From Branchiostoma belcheri (taxonomy: Eukaryota > Chordata > Leptocardii > Amphioxiformes > Branchiostomatidae), in the NCBI RefSeq assembly GCF_001625305.1, contig NW_017802380.1, forward strand, positions 3,518,086-3,582,085: DNA of 64,000 bases, in the 5' to 3' direction. How positions within the stretch are numbered: the stretch's first letter is position 1; every line of letters begins with the position of its first letter. This document shows, piece by piece, positions 23,776-37,336 of this stretch. The position numbers and the translations under genes are program-made. Below the pieces are notes generated by a model, which searched no databases, had not been told where the DNA came from, and worked only from the letters and a program-made list of their open reading frames with translations.

Positions 23776-26700
23776 ATGGAGGCCGGTGGAAACAACAAAA
23801 GGCAGGGCCTGCCTAAATTACGAGAACTTTTGCGCCGCCAACGGAAAGACTCCGACGTACGTTGGTCTCTGTTGACGATTTTCCTACTTCCTTGCGATAG
23901 TTTTGCGCCATGTTCCGACGCTCTATTGTAAATGTAACGTCTAATTCACAAATAGTATGCAATCTGGTAGGTCAATATAGTTTGATATGGTAAAAGCCCC
24001 AAATCGTCAGTTTGCTCCAAAGGGAAATAGACCCTAGTGTAGCATCTTTTAGCATCTTCCCGTGTCTACTAAGTTTTTTTAAGAAACTTAAAGAAATAAG
24101 TGTATAATTTCTTTCTGTCTTTGTTTTCCCTGGCTGTCATAAGCTAACACATAAGGACCAACATTTAGAAGTGGAATGCATATTCATCACTTCATGAATT
24201 TTTACTTCATTTTCCTGTTGTTATTTGCTAATCAATTGGTTTTTAGCACAATACTAGTAATTTTTCCGCTTCTGATTGGAATTAAAAACTAATCAGAATA
24301 CTAAACTGAAGCACGATTTCTACGGAATTGCTTTTGTCCTTGCTCTTTTGAAAACTTCAGATTTGATTTTGAGCAAATTATTATCAACTTGCTCAGAAAA
24401 GTCAAAGTCAGGGGGAGAATTTTATACATTATAGAGAACAATTGTGCAGTGGAGCTATGGAAAATAAGATTTAACAAGGACATGTTAGGTTCAAGCAGTG
24501 TTGGGAAAGTCTCAGGTGTTGCAGGACGATAATTCTACCCTTGAGAGTTCTGAGTCTATGCCAGGTCAAGCAAAGGAAAACCTCTTCCGACACGTTCACT
24601 CAAGAATTCTTCAAGACAAGAGTCCTTCCACCTTGAGTTCTCAGTCTGAGGTGAAGAGAGAAAGTTAGAGGAGAAGCGTTAATTGTTTTTCGTCACCTGG
24701 ATAAGAGTATTTGTCTGTCGCAAGTGAATTTGTCAAAATTATTTGATAAAGATATTCAGTTAGCTTTGGCGTACAAGTTGCTCCAATGATATTTCCCCAA
24801 GTAAGATTCTTCCTGGTTGCTTAGCTTTGGAATACAAGTTGCTCCAATGATATTTCCCAAAGTAAGATTCTTCCTGGTTGCATGATTATAACTGTCCATC
24901 AATTTTTGATGTGCAGTTTTTCTGTTATAGTGTTCAGATTTTCAGTGTCACATACTAAACAGTCAATACACAATGAAATGTTTTGGAAATGAAGAGTATT
25001 TCCTCTTTGTGTATGTTGAAATGTAAACAGCCTGGTTGCAAATGATATTGTGGTCTTTTTCAATTTGTATTGAATTGATGCACTATATATTCTATGGTGT
25101 TATGCATTGACAGAAATGAAAAAGGATGTTTTTACTAGATACAGTATCAACACAGATAGGTGTGTTTTCAATGTATATTATCAAGGATGCAAGCTTTATA
25201 ATCTAGATCCTCACTCACATCCCACACTTGTGGTTGTTATGCTACAAAGTGATGTAAAATGCCATATTGTTGCGCACACAAAAATCCAAACCTCAGAGGA
25301 AACTTCTGTTTGACTGTAGCGCTAATCTCCTTAGTAAGAAGTTAGGCTTTCATATTCTAATAGTTATTATGATTTATACACTGTGAAAAAATGGATTACC
25401 TTGTAGCTTTCAGGGATGTGCATAATCCATTTCCTGTTGTGAAAGCGCAGTGATATGCAAATCAGCAACAAAGTAAGTTTCAAGAGACACGACTCACACT
25501 TGACCTTGCTACAACAAGGTTTTCCACCGAGGTAGCGCCAAATTAGAAGGGTTCAATAGAGTTTCTAGAGGAAGTTATTGTTCTCTAGGATAAGTCAAAA
25601 ATCTTTTGTGATTTTTAATTGGAATTTAGTAGGGTAATGGTTTTTACTACAAACTCTAGGTTAGATAAACTTGTAGCTGAATCTAAAAAATAGTTTTCAA
25701 AAATCTTTTGAAGGTTTTGAAACATGGTCAGATTTTTACTAAGTTTGAATTCCTAGTAGTAGCTGAATTTCAACAATAATTAAATAGAGGCAGAATTTCA
25801 AGAACATTTCTAGAAAATTTCTTGGAGGCAGGCATTGACGTAATATAAGGACTGCAGAAAATTAGGGAGAAAATTTAGCACAACATATATTCTATATAGG
25901 GAGAGAAAATACACAAGGAATGTAGAAAATTTACAGATTTTTTAAGGAAAGAAATACACAAAGTTCAACTCACCACAAGTCTATTTCCTGGTCTTTCATT
26001 CTCAAAACAGACCAACATCCATTGACACCTCTTTCCTAGTTCTGTTAGTTTCATTCATTGATTCATATATTTGCAAACTCGCATCCAAAGGCATTGCATT
26101 ACTGGTAGCTCGCAGTATGTAAAGAGGTAAAAAAAGTCTAGTTTATAGATCTATCTACTGTTTTTGTGTACATTACTGAATACTGAGGCATTTGACTTCT
26201 TTGGAAGCAGTTGATAACGTCTCATGTTTTTTAATCATTCGTGATACATGTATTTTGGTTTTGCGACCTGTAGAAATTAGGTAAAAGTAGAAATGCGACT
26301 TATTATATTAGCGACTTGTAATCACAGGGCTATAAGGGACAGGTACCACACACAATCATCACTACAGGTGATTTCACAGATCCTATTTTCCCTGATCCTC
26401 TTGTCTGATGCTTTAGACAACTAGATTGCACAAACTGATCAGGTGGACAAATCAGATTTCCTGCAACAGATAAGGCCCAATCATCTCCCACCATTGATAT
26501 GTTAATCATATTTCTTTGTATATCTGTACCAGGGAACAAAAGTATTTTTGATGAACCGTTGTGATGGAAAACATTCAGTGTTTTGGAGGTACTTTATTGT
26601 GTGAAAACTAACTGTGTAGTAGAGTGTGCAAATAGTTACTATCTTAGAAATACATGTAGTGATATACAGTAACTGTAGAAGGGTAAACAACTCAAGTGTT

Positions 26701-29700
26701 GAGACTTTGTGACAACACAATGCATATTCAATGGTTTGTACTTGATTGTGGATAAGATAAGGATAGGAACTGGGGTGCAAGAATCATTGGAAAAAGTAGT
26801 GTTTTGATGTTTCATTTTTTTGTGAAGTTTTATGGAATTTCACACTCAAACCAATTTTTCTGGGAAGTATTTGATTTGGTAATATGTCAACCATTGAATT
26901 TTGTAATATGTGATAAAACTTGTAAAATTGTTTGGAGGCTGAAAAAAAAACAGTAACACTTTTCTTACACTTGCAATTTTTCATTTAAATTAAATCACAT
27001 ACAACAAGAGTAGGCCACGGAAATGATAACTTATTTCCCAAATATTGGGAGAGTGGCTCACTGACGAATTTGCTTGTAAAAATCCAGAAATATAGCAGAG
27101 AGAACATAGGCTCTGACTTTCCATCAAAGACGCAAAACTTATTTGGGAAACAAGCGTTGTTTATGTGTAAGCCAGGGACCATGTACTAATATGCCACCAT
27201 GATTCATACATACTCTGAGCCTGATATCTGATAAAACTTGTATTGTTTGGAGGCTGAAAAAAAACAGTAACACTTTTCTTACACTTGCAATTTTTCATTT
27301 AAATTAAATCACATACAACAAGAGTAGGCAACAAAAATTGACAACTTATTTCTCAAATATTGGGAGGGTGGTTCACTGCCGAATTTGCTTGTAAAAATTC
27401 AGAAAAATAGCAGAGAGAACATAGGCTCTGACTTTCCGTTAAAGACATAAAACTTATTTGGGAAACAAGCGTTGTTTATGTGTAAGCCAGGGACCATGTA
27501 CTAATATGCCAACATGATTCATGCATACTCTGAGCCTGACTCATTAATTGGCCAAGAGGTATCATTTTGGAGGCTGGGTCATGGGGTGAATATGTTGTTC
27601 CAGTGTTAATCATCTGACCACTTCCTTAGTATGTTTATGCTTCTGTGTCAGGAGTCCATATAACATGCTAACTTACCCATGGAGCTAGAAAAGAGTCTTT
27701 TAACTCCATGACTTACCCAAGAATGTCATTACCTGGACCTACGATTTTTGTCAACACAAACATTTCGTATGCACAGTAATTAGATGGAAATCACATATAG
27801 TACTTAGTCAGAATGTAAGACTAAGGTTTATACTAGTGTATTATAGGAATAGGATACAGGATATTCTTATAAGTTATACACAGCCGATACTTCTCTTACC
27901 TTGCGTACATTTTCTATCAAGTGCAGGTTGTACATTAGGAAATCCCAATGTACCCTACTGTATGCCCTACCAACCTGATGAAATTATTTTCAGAACTTAA
28001 GTTTTGTATTTTGTACTATCTGATAATCATATCAAGTATTCAAGATCTGAGTGTTTCTGTTTGTGTAATATACAGTATATTTCACATAGCGTATATATCA
28101 GTGGAAAGCAAATTTATGTGTACATGTATTACTTTGCAGAAGAACAAAAGATCTATATATGAAGAGAGGCTCTATATCATACAAGCCATTGTTTCTTTCA
28201 TTGGCTATCTAATGGTTTAATCATTGCTGTAGACCAATCAGATGCCTCGCAGCTGCCACATCATGATAAAATGGCTAATTTAATTTTGTCTGCTAGAAGT
28301 ACAGTAGCATGCTTCACCATTTTTCGTTGGTTGTACACTGAAAAAAAAAGTTATGTAGACATTTCTCAATTTTTGTTACAAACCATAATGCTTACAACCA
28401 GGAATATTTGAGTCTTTGACTGTAACAAATCATACATGTTTAAGAATAAAAATTACTTCTTTACTATTTTTTACTATTTTTTTCAGGGTATTAAAGTTGG
28501 AGCAATTTTTTTCGTAAATCATAAAATTCAAATCATATATGTAGCTAGAAAATCTAGCATACTATTTGCTAGGAAATTCTAAAAATGACAACTTCAAAAT
28601 TTTTTTCCAGGGTAACTTGGAGCAGCCTGACCTGGAGTTTGAATATGACGATGCCGACAGACACCAGGTGGAGATAGCAGGTCGGTTGTTTATTTGTTTG
28701 TTTGTTTACTTGTTTATCTCAACTGCGAAGGTGTGGAAAGGTTGGTGTAAACAAGCATGACAGGAACGTCACTCTCATGTACAGGAGTAACATTTTTGTG
28801 GTTCAAGGAACTTAGGAAGGGCATGGGAAGTATGTGATGTTTGCAGCACAATACCATGTTAACAGATCTCGTAAGGGTGAAGACACAAAAATGTCTAAGA
28901 AACTTGATGAGTTAAAAAGGGGTTAAACATTAGCAGTCTCAACATCAGTATCAAGAAAATAGAAGTTTTTCTTGAATTGGCGTAAGGACAACTTACTATT
29001 TTAACCATTGAAACAAAACTACTTCAGGATATATTATTACCTCCGGGGAAGGAGACATCCTTCCGCGAGGAGGTTTTACTATTGTTCGAAACATTTCTGT
29101 CAGCAGCTGTTTCTCGCGATCGGCTGGACGGATTGGTCTGTTGTTCGGTGTACGTATTGCTATTGGGCTGCAGATGATGCAGAACGTTTTTGTTTAATTG
29201 TATATGTGTTTATGGGCGTCGAAATAAAAGGTTTTTAAGTGCTCCGGACACCCCCGCCATGCTGAAAATGGAATTTACCATGTTGTTAAGGAATGGGGAG
29301 GTTTCAGTTTTGGGTCTTACCATTTAAAAGGGGTCAAACAGGGGGGTGTCTGCTTCCGATATGTATTTTGAAATATTATCGCAGTTGTATCTCGCGTTGG
29401 GGTAGACTGGACTCGGTGTATGTTCTTCTAATGGGCTGTAGATGGTGCAGGTTTTTTTGTTTTTATTGTATATGTGTTTTGGGGCGTAAAAATCTGAAAA
29501 TCGTCGCGCGCGGCGCTGGGCTGGCTGCCAGCGCAACTTCCGGGTGGGCCAATGGGTCAGGGGTCAACGCCCTCTTGCGCAATCTTGGATGTTTTCGGCG
29601 TATAGTACGACTTCTTAACTTACAAATACCGTGGTATACTGTCTCAGACGTTCTCGACATGCATTTTTACCGTGGGTACATGGTATGGGCTGCAGATGAA

Positions 29701-32700
29701 AATGTTGACCAGTCCTGTATTAACACAACCAGGAACGCTAAATCTAACACATAAAATTCAACACCATCAACTATACAGAACAAACAACATGGAAAAATAT
29801 ACAATAAAAAGCCCGGAGGTATAAAATCTCAGATTTTACTTGTTTAGATTTTAAAATCAAGTTCTAATTGTGGCATGTTACATTTGTTTTTAATTAAAAT
29901 TTAAGTTTTCAAACGATGATTTATCTCAATTTTTTGCATGTCAACGCATTGTAAGAGGCATTATACACGAAAGAATTCTCTATATGGTAGACTTTACATG
30001 TTTATAAACCTGTTTCCCGTCCTGTTTGTTTTCCTTTGTTTGATCTGATGCACAACACAGACATAGCAGCCACTCATGACCTCTGACCTCTCCCAGGATT
30101 CCCTTCAACCATTTGTAATTGTCTGTCTTGGCTCAACAGAATTTGTTTGAACCTTGAACCCAAACATACTTGCACATATGGTCCGTACCGGGTGTTCGGG
30201 TTTTCCAGGCAAACTGAAAATGTCCTTATTTGCCGATCAAGCAAGGAGATACTGTGATACACTGGAGGACAGAGTTTACAAAATACAAGCGTTGTTGACT
30301 GTTCACTGAGATTGAACAAGACGATAACCTTGGTTTAATCAGATTAAGCTGTTCCTGAACCATTTTTCAAAGCGAAAATTGACAGGAAAGCAAGCGACAA
30401 TATACTGTGGCTTGAGAATTACTAAGTAGTACCTTCAATACTACAGTTAAATTCATGTCTTAAGTTGTCATTTTATATTGTGTCATTAGAATGATTTAAA
30501 TGATGTGTCTTGAAGGGGAACAAGGATTTTTATGTGTGATTCGAAAAAATGCTGTCATCTGTAGTGCCCTCTCTATATCTTTCTATGAATAATAGATTCA
30601 CGCCAAACCATTTGTCAAGGATTCCAGGCTGACTCTTCCAGAAAAGACACATCTCCTGATGGTTGTAAGTGCATGCTTTTAGAGTTCTGGGCCGCTTTAA
30701 CACAAACGAATGGTTTGAGGCACTGTTTGGCCGTTTTATTCAATTTTCTTATCAGTTTTGACTGAGGCAATGTCAGAAACTAGACTTGAAATAACACAGC
30801 TGTTGAAAATGTGGTTGTATGGGAAAGATATGGTACATAATTTTGTTATGTTGTATCTTTGACACTTTGGGTTGGTTCCATTCTGCCATTTTTCAAGCCC
30901 ACGACTTAGAGGCATGATTGTGGGTTTAGGTTTAACAGTAGTAGCTCTTTCCTGAAAAAAAATCAACTGACTGAGAGATGACAATATCTGCTCTTCAAAA
31001 ATAAAAAGACTTGGTGTGGAAAATAAAAATGTAATTGAGACTCTTAGCTAGCTTTGGAAATATTTCCATAGACATACAATGTAAAGACATTTTGCCAATA
31101 AAATAGGGAAACCTAAATTAAGGTTCCCAAAGAAGGACTGTTGTGTTGTACTTTTCACTGAATTTAAGTCAGTTTTACAAATCCCAAAAGAATTTTGCAA
31201 TAAATCACCCAACATCAGGTAGTTCTTTATGCGAATAAGTAGCTATGGTTTGAGCAAATGCCTTGTCTGCTTCGTGGAAATGGCAGATGTTTTATGACAC
31301 TCAAACAATGTAGAAAAACAACGTATCGACTTCAATAAGCCCGAGCCAACCGTAATACTGAACAGGGCCTTCCTATCCCACCCACATACAGGAAAAAAAT
31401 TCCTCTGGGTATAATATTTCTCGGAGGTGTACCAAGGGACGCGGGTTTTTCACTCACAATGTCATTATTTCTCGCTGACTTTGTTGTTTTATTGATCGTT
31501 TTGTGCCTCTAGCTGAATTTATGGCCGTCAAGCGTGCATAGATTATGCAAGCAAATGGAAAATAAACAAACAAACAAGCAAAAAGCAAAGTTAAGTATGT
31601 AAATGTACATGTATCTACGAATGCAACATAGAAGTTGTATGATCAATCATGAGGATATAAAAGACTCATTTGCACACTTTTCACATATATCATTGTCAAG
31701 TTGGGAACCTATCTATGTCAATCCTAAAGGGGTTTTAGGGGTAGCGTGCTTTGCTATAAAATCCTACTCTTCATATGCCGGTAAGTCGTAAAAAATTCAT
31801 ACTAGAAATGATTGGAGTAGGATCCGTAGTAAAGTCTTACATAAATGATTTATAATGTCGTGTAAGTTTGGGTATACTTGACAATGACAGTCACTATTAG
31901 GCACAGTACCATAATGTACTCCCATGATGTTACACAGAGAAATTTGTTTATTGTCTACAGATTTCTTCTGTATATTTCTGTTGTAATTCTAAGAACTATG
32001 GATAGTTATGCTACTATGTACACTTCAAGGTTCTAGGCACTATAGGTCTTACTCATAGTTTATCCTTCTTCTTACCACCTAACCCCATAACTTAATACAG
32101 AATTGATAGCCAACTGGATTGTTCAATGCTATGAACGTTAAGACAACTGGACTAGGTACTGTACTCATTTTTTTCAGTCCAGTGAGGAAATACGATTTTC
32201 CCAAGGACACACCATTCAGGCCTGCAAGGGATTCAAACTCAGAACCTTTAGGTTAATGACAAACTTGCTACCATATATAGATGCAGCAGCAGTAAATTAT
32301 ACTTTTCGTTGGTGCTGTTCAAATACGTAAAGACATTTCCCTGGCATCCGCCTTTTTATTCTGAACACTCCCTGTTACATACTATATTTCCTGTCTTTAG
32401 AAAAATTGTCTAATATTACAAATGATTATCGTTACATAACCTCTGCATGTTTTTTTTTTTTTCAGAGCTCTACAGTTACACAGAAGAACCAGAGTTCACG
32501 CAAAACAGAAAATACTTTGAAGAGGATTATCAGCAAAGAGGTAATACAGATTTGGTGCGGGTTGATGTTGCTTTGTGTTTTACTAACCAATTTTGTGACT
32601 ACTGAGCCATGAAATGACCTTAGGAAGTATAAGAGTTCATATACATTGTACCATCGTCTAAGTACAAGCATTAAAGGAGTTAGTTCTCTTCAGTGGATTG

Positions 32701-35700
32701 TAAGTTTTTACTGCAAAGATCTCATAATTAAGCTTAATACAAAATATGGACTCTTCATTTTAAAGGCGTTCAATGTGGCAAACAAAAAATATTCTAGATG
32801 AGGAAATCTGTTTAGTGTTGACATTTACTGTCATTTGTTTGCACATTTTTGTCATCATTTCATACTTGAAGTGTTTGATTTAGCCCCAAAACAAGCTACA
32901 TGAGGCATCTCTTTATTTGTTTGTACCACCAATAAATATCTAAAACCAGCCTACAATATGAAACAAGCAATCAAATTGTATCAGCGACATCACATTTTTG
33001 CCTCACAGATATCAGTAATAATGCTATGGGGTAGGGTTGAATCAACTCACTGCATCAATTCAAAAGAATAAAAAGAATGACCAGAAAATTGAATTTGAAA
33101 AATCCAGTTTTGAAAGTGCCATGGGTTAGCCCATGACGAATGGTGTAGTTCGTGAAAACAAAATTAGCGTCAGAGAAAAAAATTCAATGTCACTCTTGAC
33201 TTGGAAAAAGGGGGAGATTTATTCTCTGCCCTTTTTGACCTCACATCGCCATAAATTCTCTAACAAAGCATGCAGTTTTTGTTCATTTTTCATATTTCGC
33301 ACTTGACTGGCTCTTGGCTAGCAAATTGGGTTCCTGCTTGAATAGGGTTTTTATCTATATCATTAGGTTATCCCTGTTTTTTATACATTGTGCTATACTT
33401 ATAAGTTATAGAAAAGCTTGTCAATAGCCAGCCAAAATTTTGGAGTATGATCTTGATTATTAGAGAAAATTGGGTGCATACTTGAAACTGAGTAGGATTT
33501 TTAACTATATCATTAGGTTTTATAGAAAACTTGTCTGTAACCACCCCATATTTTGGAGAACGATCGTGATTATTAGAGCAAATTTGGTGAGTACTTGAAA
33601 TTTGGTGAGTTCTATACTAAATTGGACTTTTAACTATATCATTAGGCTTGGTGCAATTTGTTTTTCCGGAAAGACTTTTGTACGCCCAAATTTTGAAGTG
33701 GGATGTTGATTATGAAAGCAAATTTGGTGCCTACTTGAAATTGAATAGGATTTTTAACTAGTATATCATTAGGTTTTTCTATGAACTGTGTTACAGAAAA
33801 ACTTACCTGTATCTATAGGCAGCCCAACTTTTGGAGTACAATCTTGAGTATTAGTATTTTTAGAGCAAATTGGGTGCCTACTTGAAGTTGAATAGAATTT
33901 TTAACTATATCGTTAGGTTTTATATAAATTGTTTGTCTAAAAGCTTGTCTTTAGGCTATAGCCAGCCCAAATTTGGGAGCATGATCTTCCTTAAAAAAGT
34001 ATATATTGTGTAAGAGAAAGAGTCTTTACATTGGGGTGCCATATGGCATATCATAAATGGTCCAAAGAAGTATGAATGAAAAGTTCTTTCAGGCTAGAAA
34101 ATTATTATATTTCATACCTCTCGTTATAGAAACTTTTGCCTGTGGCTAGCCTAAATTTGAAAAGAAATCAGAAAAGTATAATATTCATCATAGTACGGCT
34201 GTCATAGTATGATTATGATTTCATCCATAGTAAGAGCATGGTAAAGCATATCAAATGATCAGACAAATATAAAGATGATAAATATGAAGATTTTTCATCC
34301 AAGAAAATTGTTGAATTCACAATCTTAAATTAAAACCTGAATCAGTTTCATCACATTGTGTAATGACATCTCTCTAAAATTTGTGCTTTTCTCTATAGCC
34401 AGTTTTGTGGTTCTTGTTATTATAGAAAACGTTGTTGACTTTATGGTTTATGCAAAGCAAGAAAACCTTCCCGGTTTCTGCAGACTAACCCCAGAGGGAC
34501 TGGGACATTGGCCCCCAAGCTACACCAGAGCGTGAACTAATTAATTCTTGTATTGAATTTTATGGCTGTTTTTAATCCTTCCACACCCCACTGCAGTATT
34601 GATATAATGATATATCCCCTCCATAATCTATTTCTACCAAATTGAATAATCAAAATGAAGCTAGTGAGGCCCCCCTAAACTCCATATAGCATATTGATTT
34701 TTTTCTCCTTCATTCAAATGAACATGATAATATCATTTTAATACATGACACTTGATGAATAGAGTTATGTGATCCGTTTTGCATTATTCATGAGTTTTCT
34801 AGACCTTAGGGAGGCCTGTCTGGTGAGAATAAACTGGATGGAAATTTATAATTATATACTCCTAACAATGTAATCTGTAAGCTATGCATATACTTATGAA
34901 TGCTAATGCATACTTAACAGAGTGGAAGGACTGCTAAATTGGCAAAATTTTCCTATTGTTGCAAATGTATATGATTTTGAATTTTATTATTTCTATAAGG
35001 TAATAAACATTACTTGCTATTACAAAATGATATTTTCAGTCTTATAGATAGTGTAAATATGAATTGCAGGTACTGGTATATGTCTTTTTAAATATATTTT
35101 GTGATTACTTTACTAGAATTTTTGTTTCTTACGTCTTCTTTCCAGTTTGTTATAATTGTGTAATACAGGGGGACATGCTAGGAGGGGGGTGCTAGTTTTT
35201 GTCCCCCCCTTTCTTTGCCATTATAATGTGATATTAGTCAGGACTTCTCAGATTGTACCTGTGGTACCTTTTAAGTACCAAAGCTTTGATTCGCCAGTGT
35301 TGTTAATTAAATCATCTCCCATCCAACTGTGCTGCAACCAAGTGGAAAATTCTGAATCAATTACAAAGATTACAAACTTGAAGGTTACATTAAATCCTCT
35401 GTTGCTGGAAAATACATTAAACCGTAAAACAAGGAAGAAACAGAAATGTGATGCCCCAAATCTTTGCAACATTGCTTATATAGTACACAGTTTTTATGTT
35501 ATCCACAGTCTAGATATGAAATCCATAAATTTGTAGTGGTATGTATATTTTGATTAATTGGTTATTTCATGCTCCAGTCCCAGAAAAATGGACGGTAATA
35601 GACTCGGGTCTGCAGAAGATGCACGTTCTCCGGCTTCTGAACGGTACGGAGGACACCCGGCGCGAGCGGCGAATCCGGTCCATGCGGTCGCTGCTGTACC

Positions 35701-37301
35701 TGGCCCAGGGTAAGTCCTGGCGGATCCAAGTGCGTGTGTTCTCGACTCTGCTAGGATTTGGCGCGGCTCTGTGCCAGGATTTGCAGGAGACTCGCTGCCA
35801 GCCACACTGCCTTAAACTGCAAACTCCTTACAAGTAACTTAAATGGTTAGGCCACACCTATTTGGTTTGTTGGTTTTCAGATTTTTGCAGTAAATCAATG
35901 AAGTGGGCGGGTGAAAATGAAAAAAATGGCATCCTGTGATTCCCCGAAATGCTACTGTGACAAAGTCAACATTTTAACTTATACATTTTACAAATGTAAT
36001 CAAACACTGCATTGATAAGTGGAAAAACATTATAACAACAAGGAAGAACTGTTGGTCCTGATATGTGAGCATTTAGGAATTGATTAAAGATCTGAAGGAG
36101 TCAGGAAAAAAGGAAGAAGAACCATAAACTTAATTCGTGTGGCCTTACAGTTACTTCAAAAGAGGAAACATGGCATTTCAAAAAAATTCTTTGTGACAAA
36201 CTCACAAAGTAATATTGAAGAGATATGCTTCAAAAAGTTGAAATTTGATACTGATTCATGAAAAGTTCAATGTGTAAGCTGTAACTTCTCTTTTTCTCAT
36301 GAAAATGATCTTTAAAAGCTTAAATTTAACCTAACTGAGGCCTGACAGCAAAGACTATATTTCTGGGTGGGCAAAAGTCTGACTGTAGAGAACAGAGGGA
36401 GTATGTAGTATACGTACTCAAGTGTTTATATTTGTGGCCCTCAAACGCAAGTTGATGCTGTTAACAGCTGCACTTGTGGCACCCCCGGTGTGTGATACAT
36501 TGTACAGGTGGAAAACTGAAGTCTTAAAAAATGAAAGAAAACACTTGAACCAAGTCAGACCTTTGCCTGAAAGCCGAAACTGTCTTCAGTTGTGTTGCTA
36601 CTACAAATATGTATTGTTTGAAATAGCAAACTCAAAGATACCACTCTAGATGTTCACATTGCAGGAGAATTAAACAAACTTGTTCAAAACACAACAATAT
36701 TCGAGTCAAAAAAGTCTTTCTTCCAATAGATTGGCTGTTCATTTTTTTCCAATCTTAATACATTGGCAGAATGATTAAACAACACATACAAAACTTGAGG
36801 GGTTTTTATCAGTTGATAGCCTGGATGCCCTCTTGTGTGCCTGCCAATTTGTTTCTTCTAGTCCCTCCAGATGTAAGAGTGGCTTGTATTAGCCTTGTAG
36901 CCAAGGTATATCGTCGTAAATGTGTGGCCTATCATCTGCACTAGCTCAGGTTTGCAGAAAAAAGGATTTCAAGCCCTGCATATCAGTGATACATACTTGA
37001 ATTTGTTATTTGAACCATTGATAGAAAGCCTGGAATAAAAGATGATATACTGGTACTTGTTTATAGTGAACTACACATATCAGTGATAGTTAGTGTGGGT
37101 GTGTGTCCCTGCAGGTGTGTTCGGAGAGTGCGAAACGGAGGCGGACCAGCTGAAGTGGGCGCGGCACAACGTCTTCGTGCTGTACGACTGCGGCGTCTTC
37201 TCCGCCTGCGTCGAGCTGCTCAGCATGGAGATAGAGTCAGTGTGGTTTGGTTTAGTTTGGTTTATTACCTTCGCCAAGAAGGTTATGTTTTCAGAGGCGT
37301 T

Positions 37302-37336
<35 letters not shown>

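Larger units (their letters stand above)
23857..28610 (+). other. STRIP intron 1
   Basis: 4.75-kb AT-rich intron between the start-codon exon and exon 2. It contains two tandem duplications (24760-24881 and 26911-27540) and no recognisable coding sequence. The short ORFs in it have no protein-like features. Confidence 0.85.

Noticed and set aside
29293..29754. 153-codon plus-strand ORF
   Set aside because: It lies wholly inside the variable-TIR element at 29037-29840 and shows no transposase or other recognisable motif.
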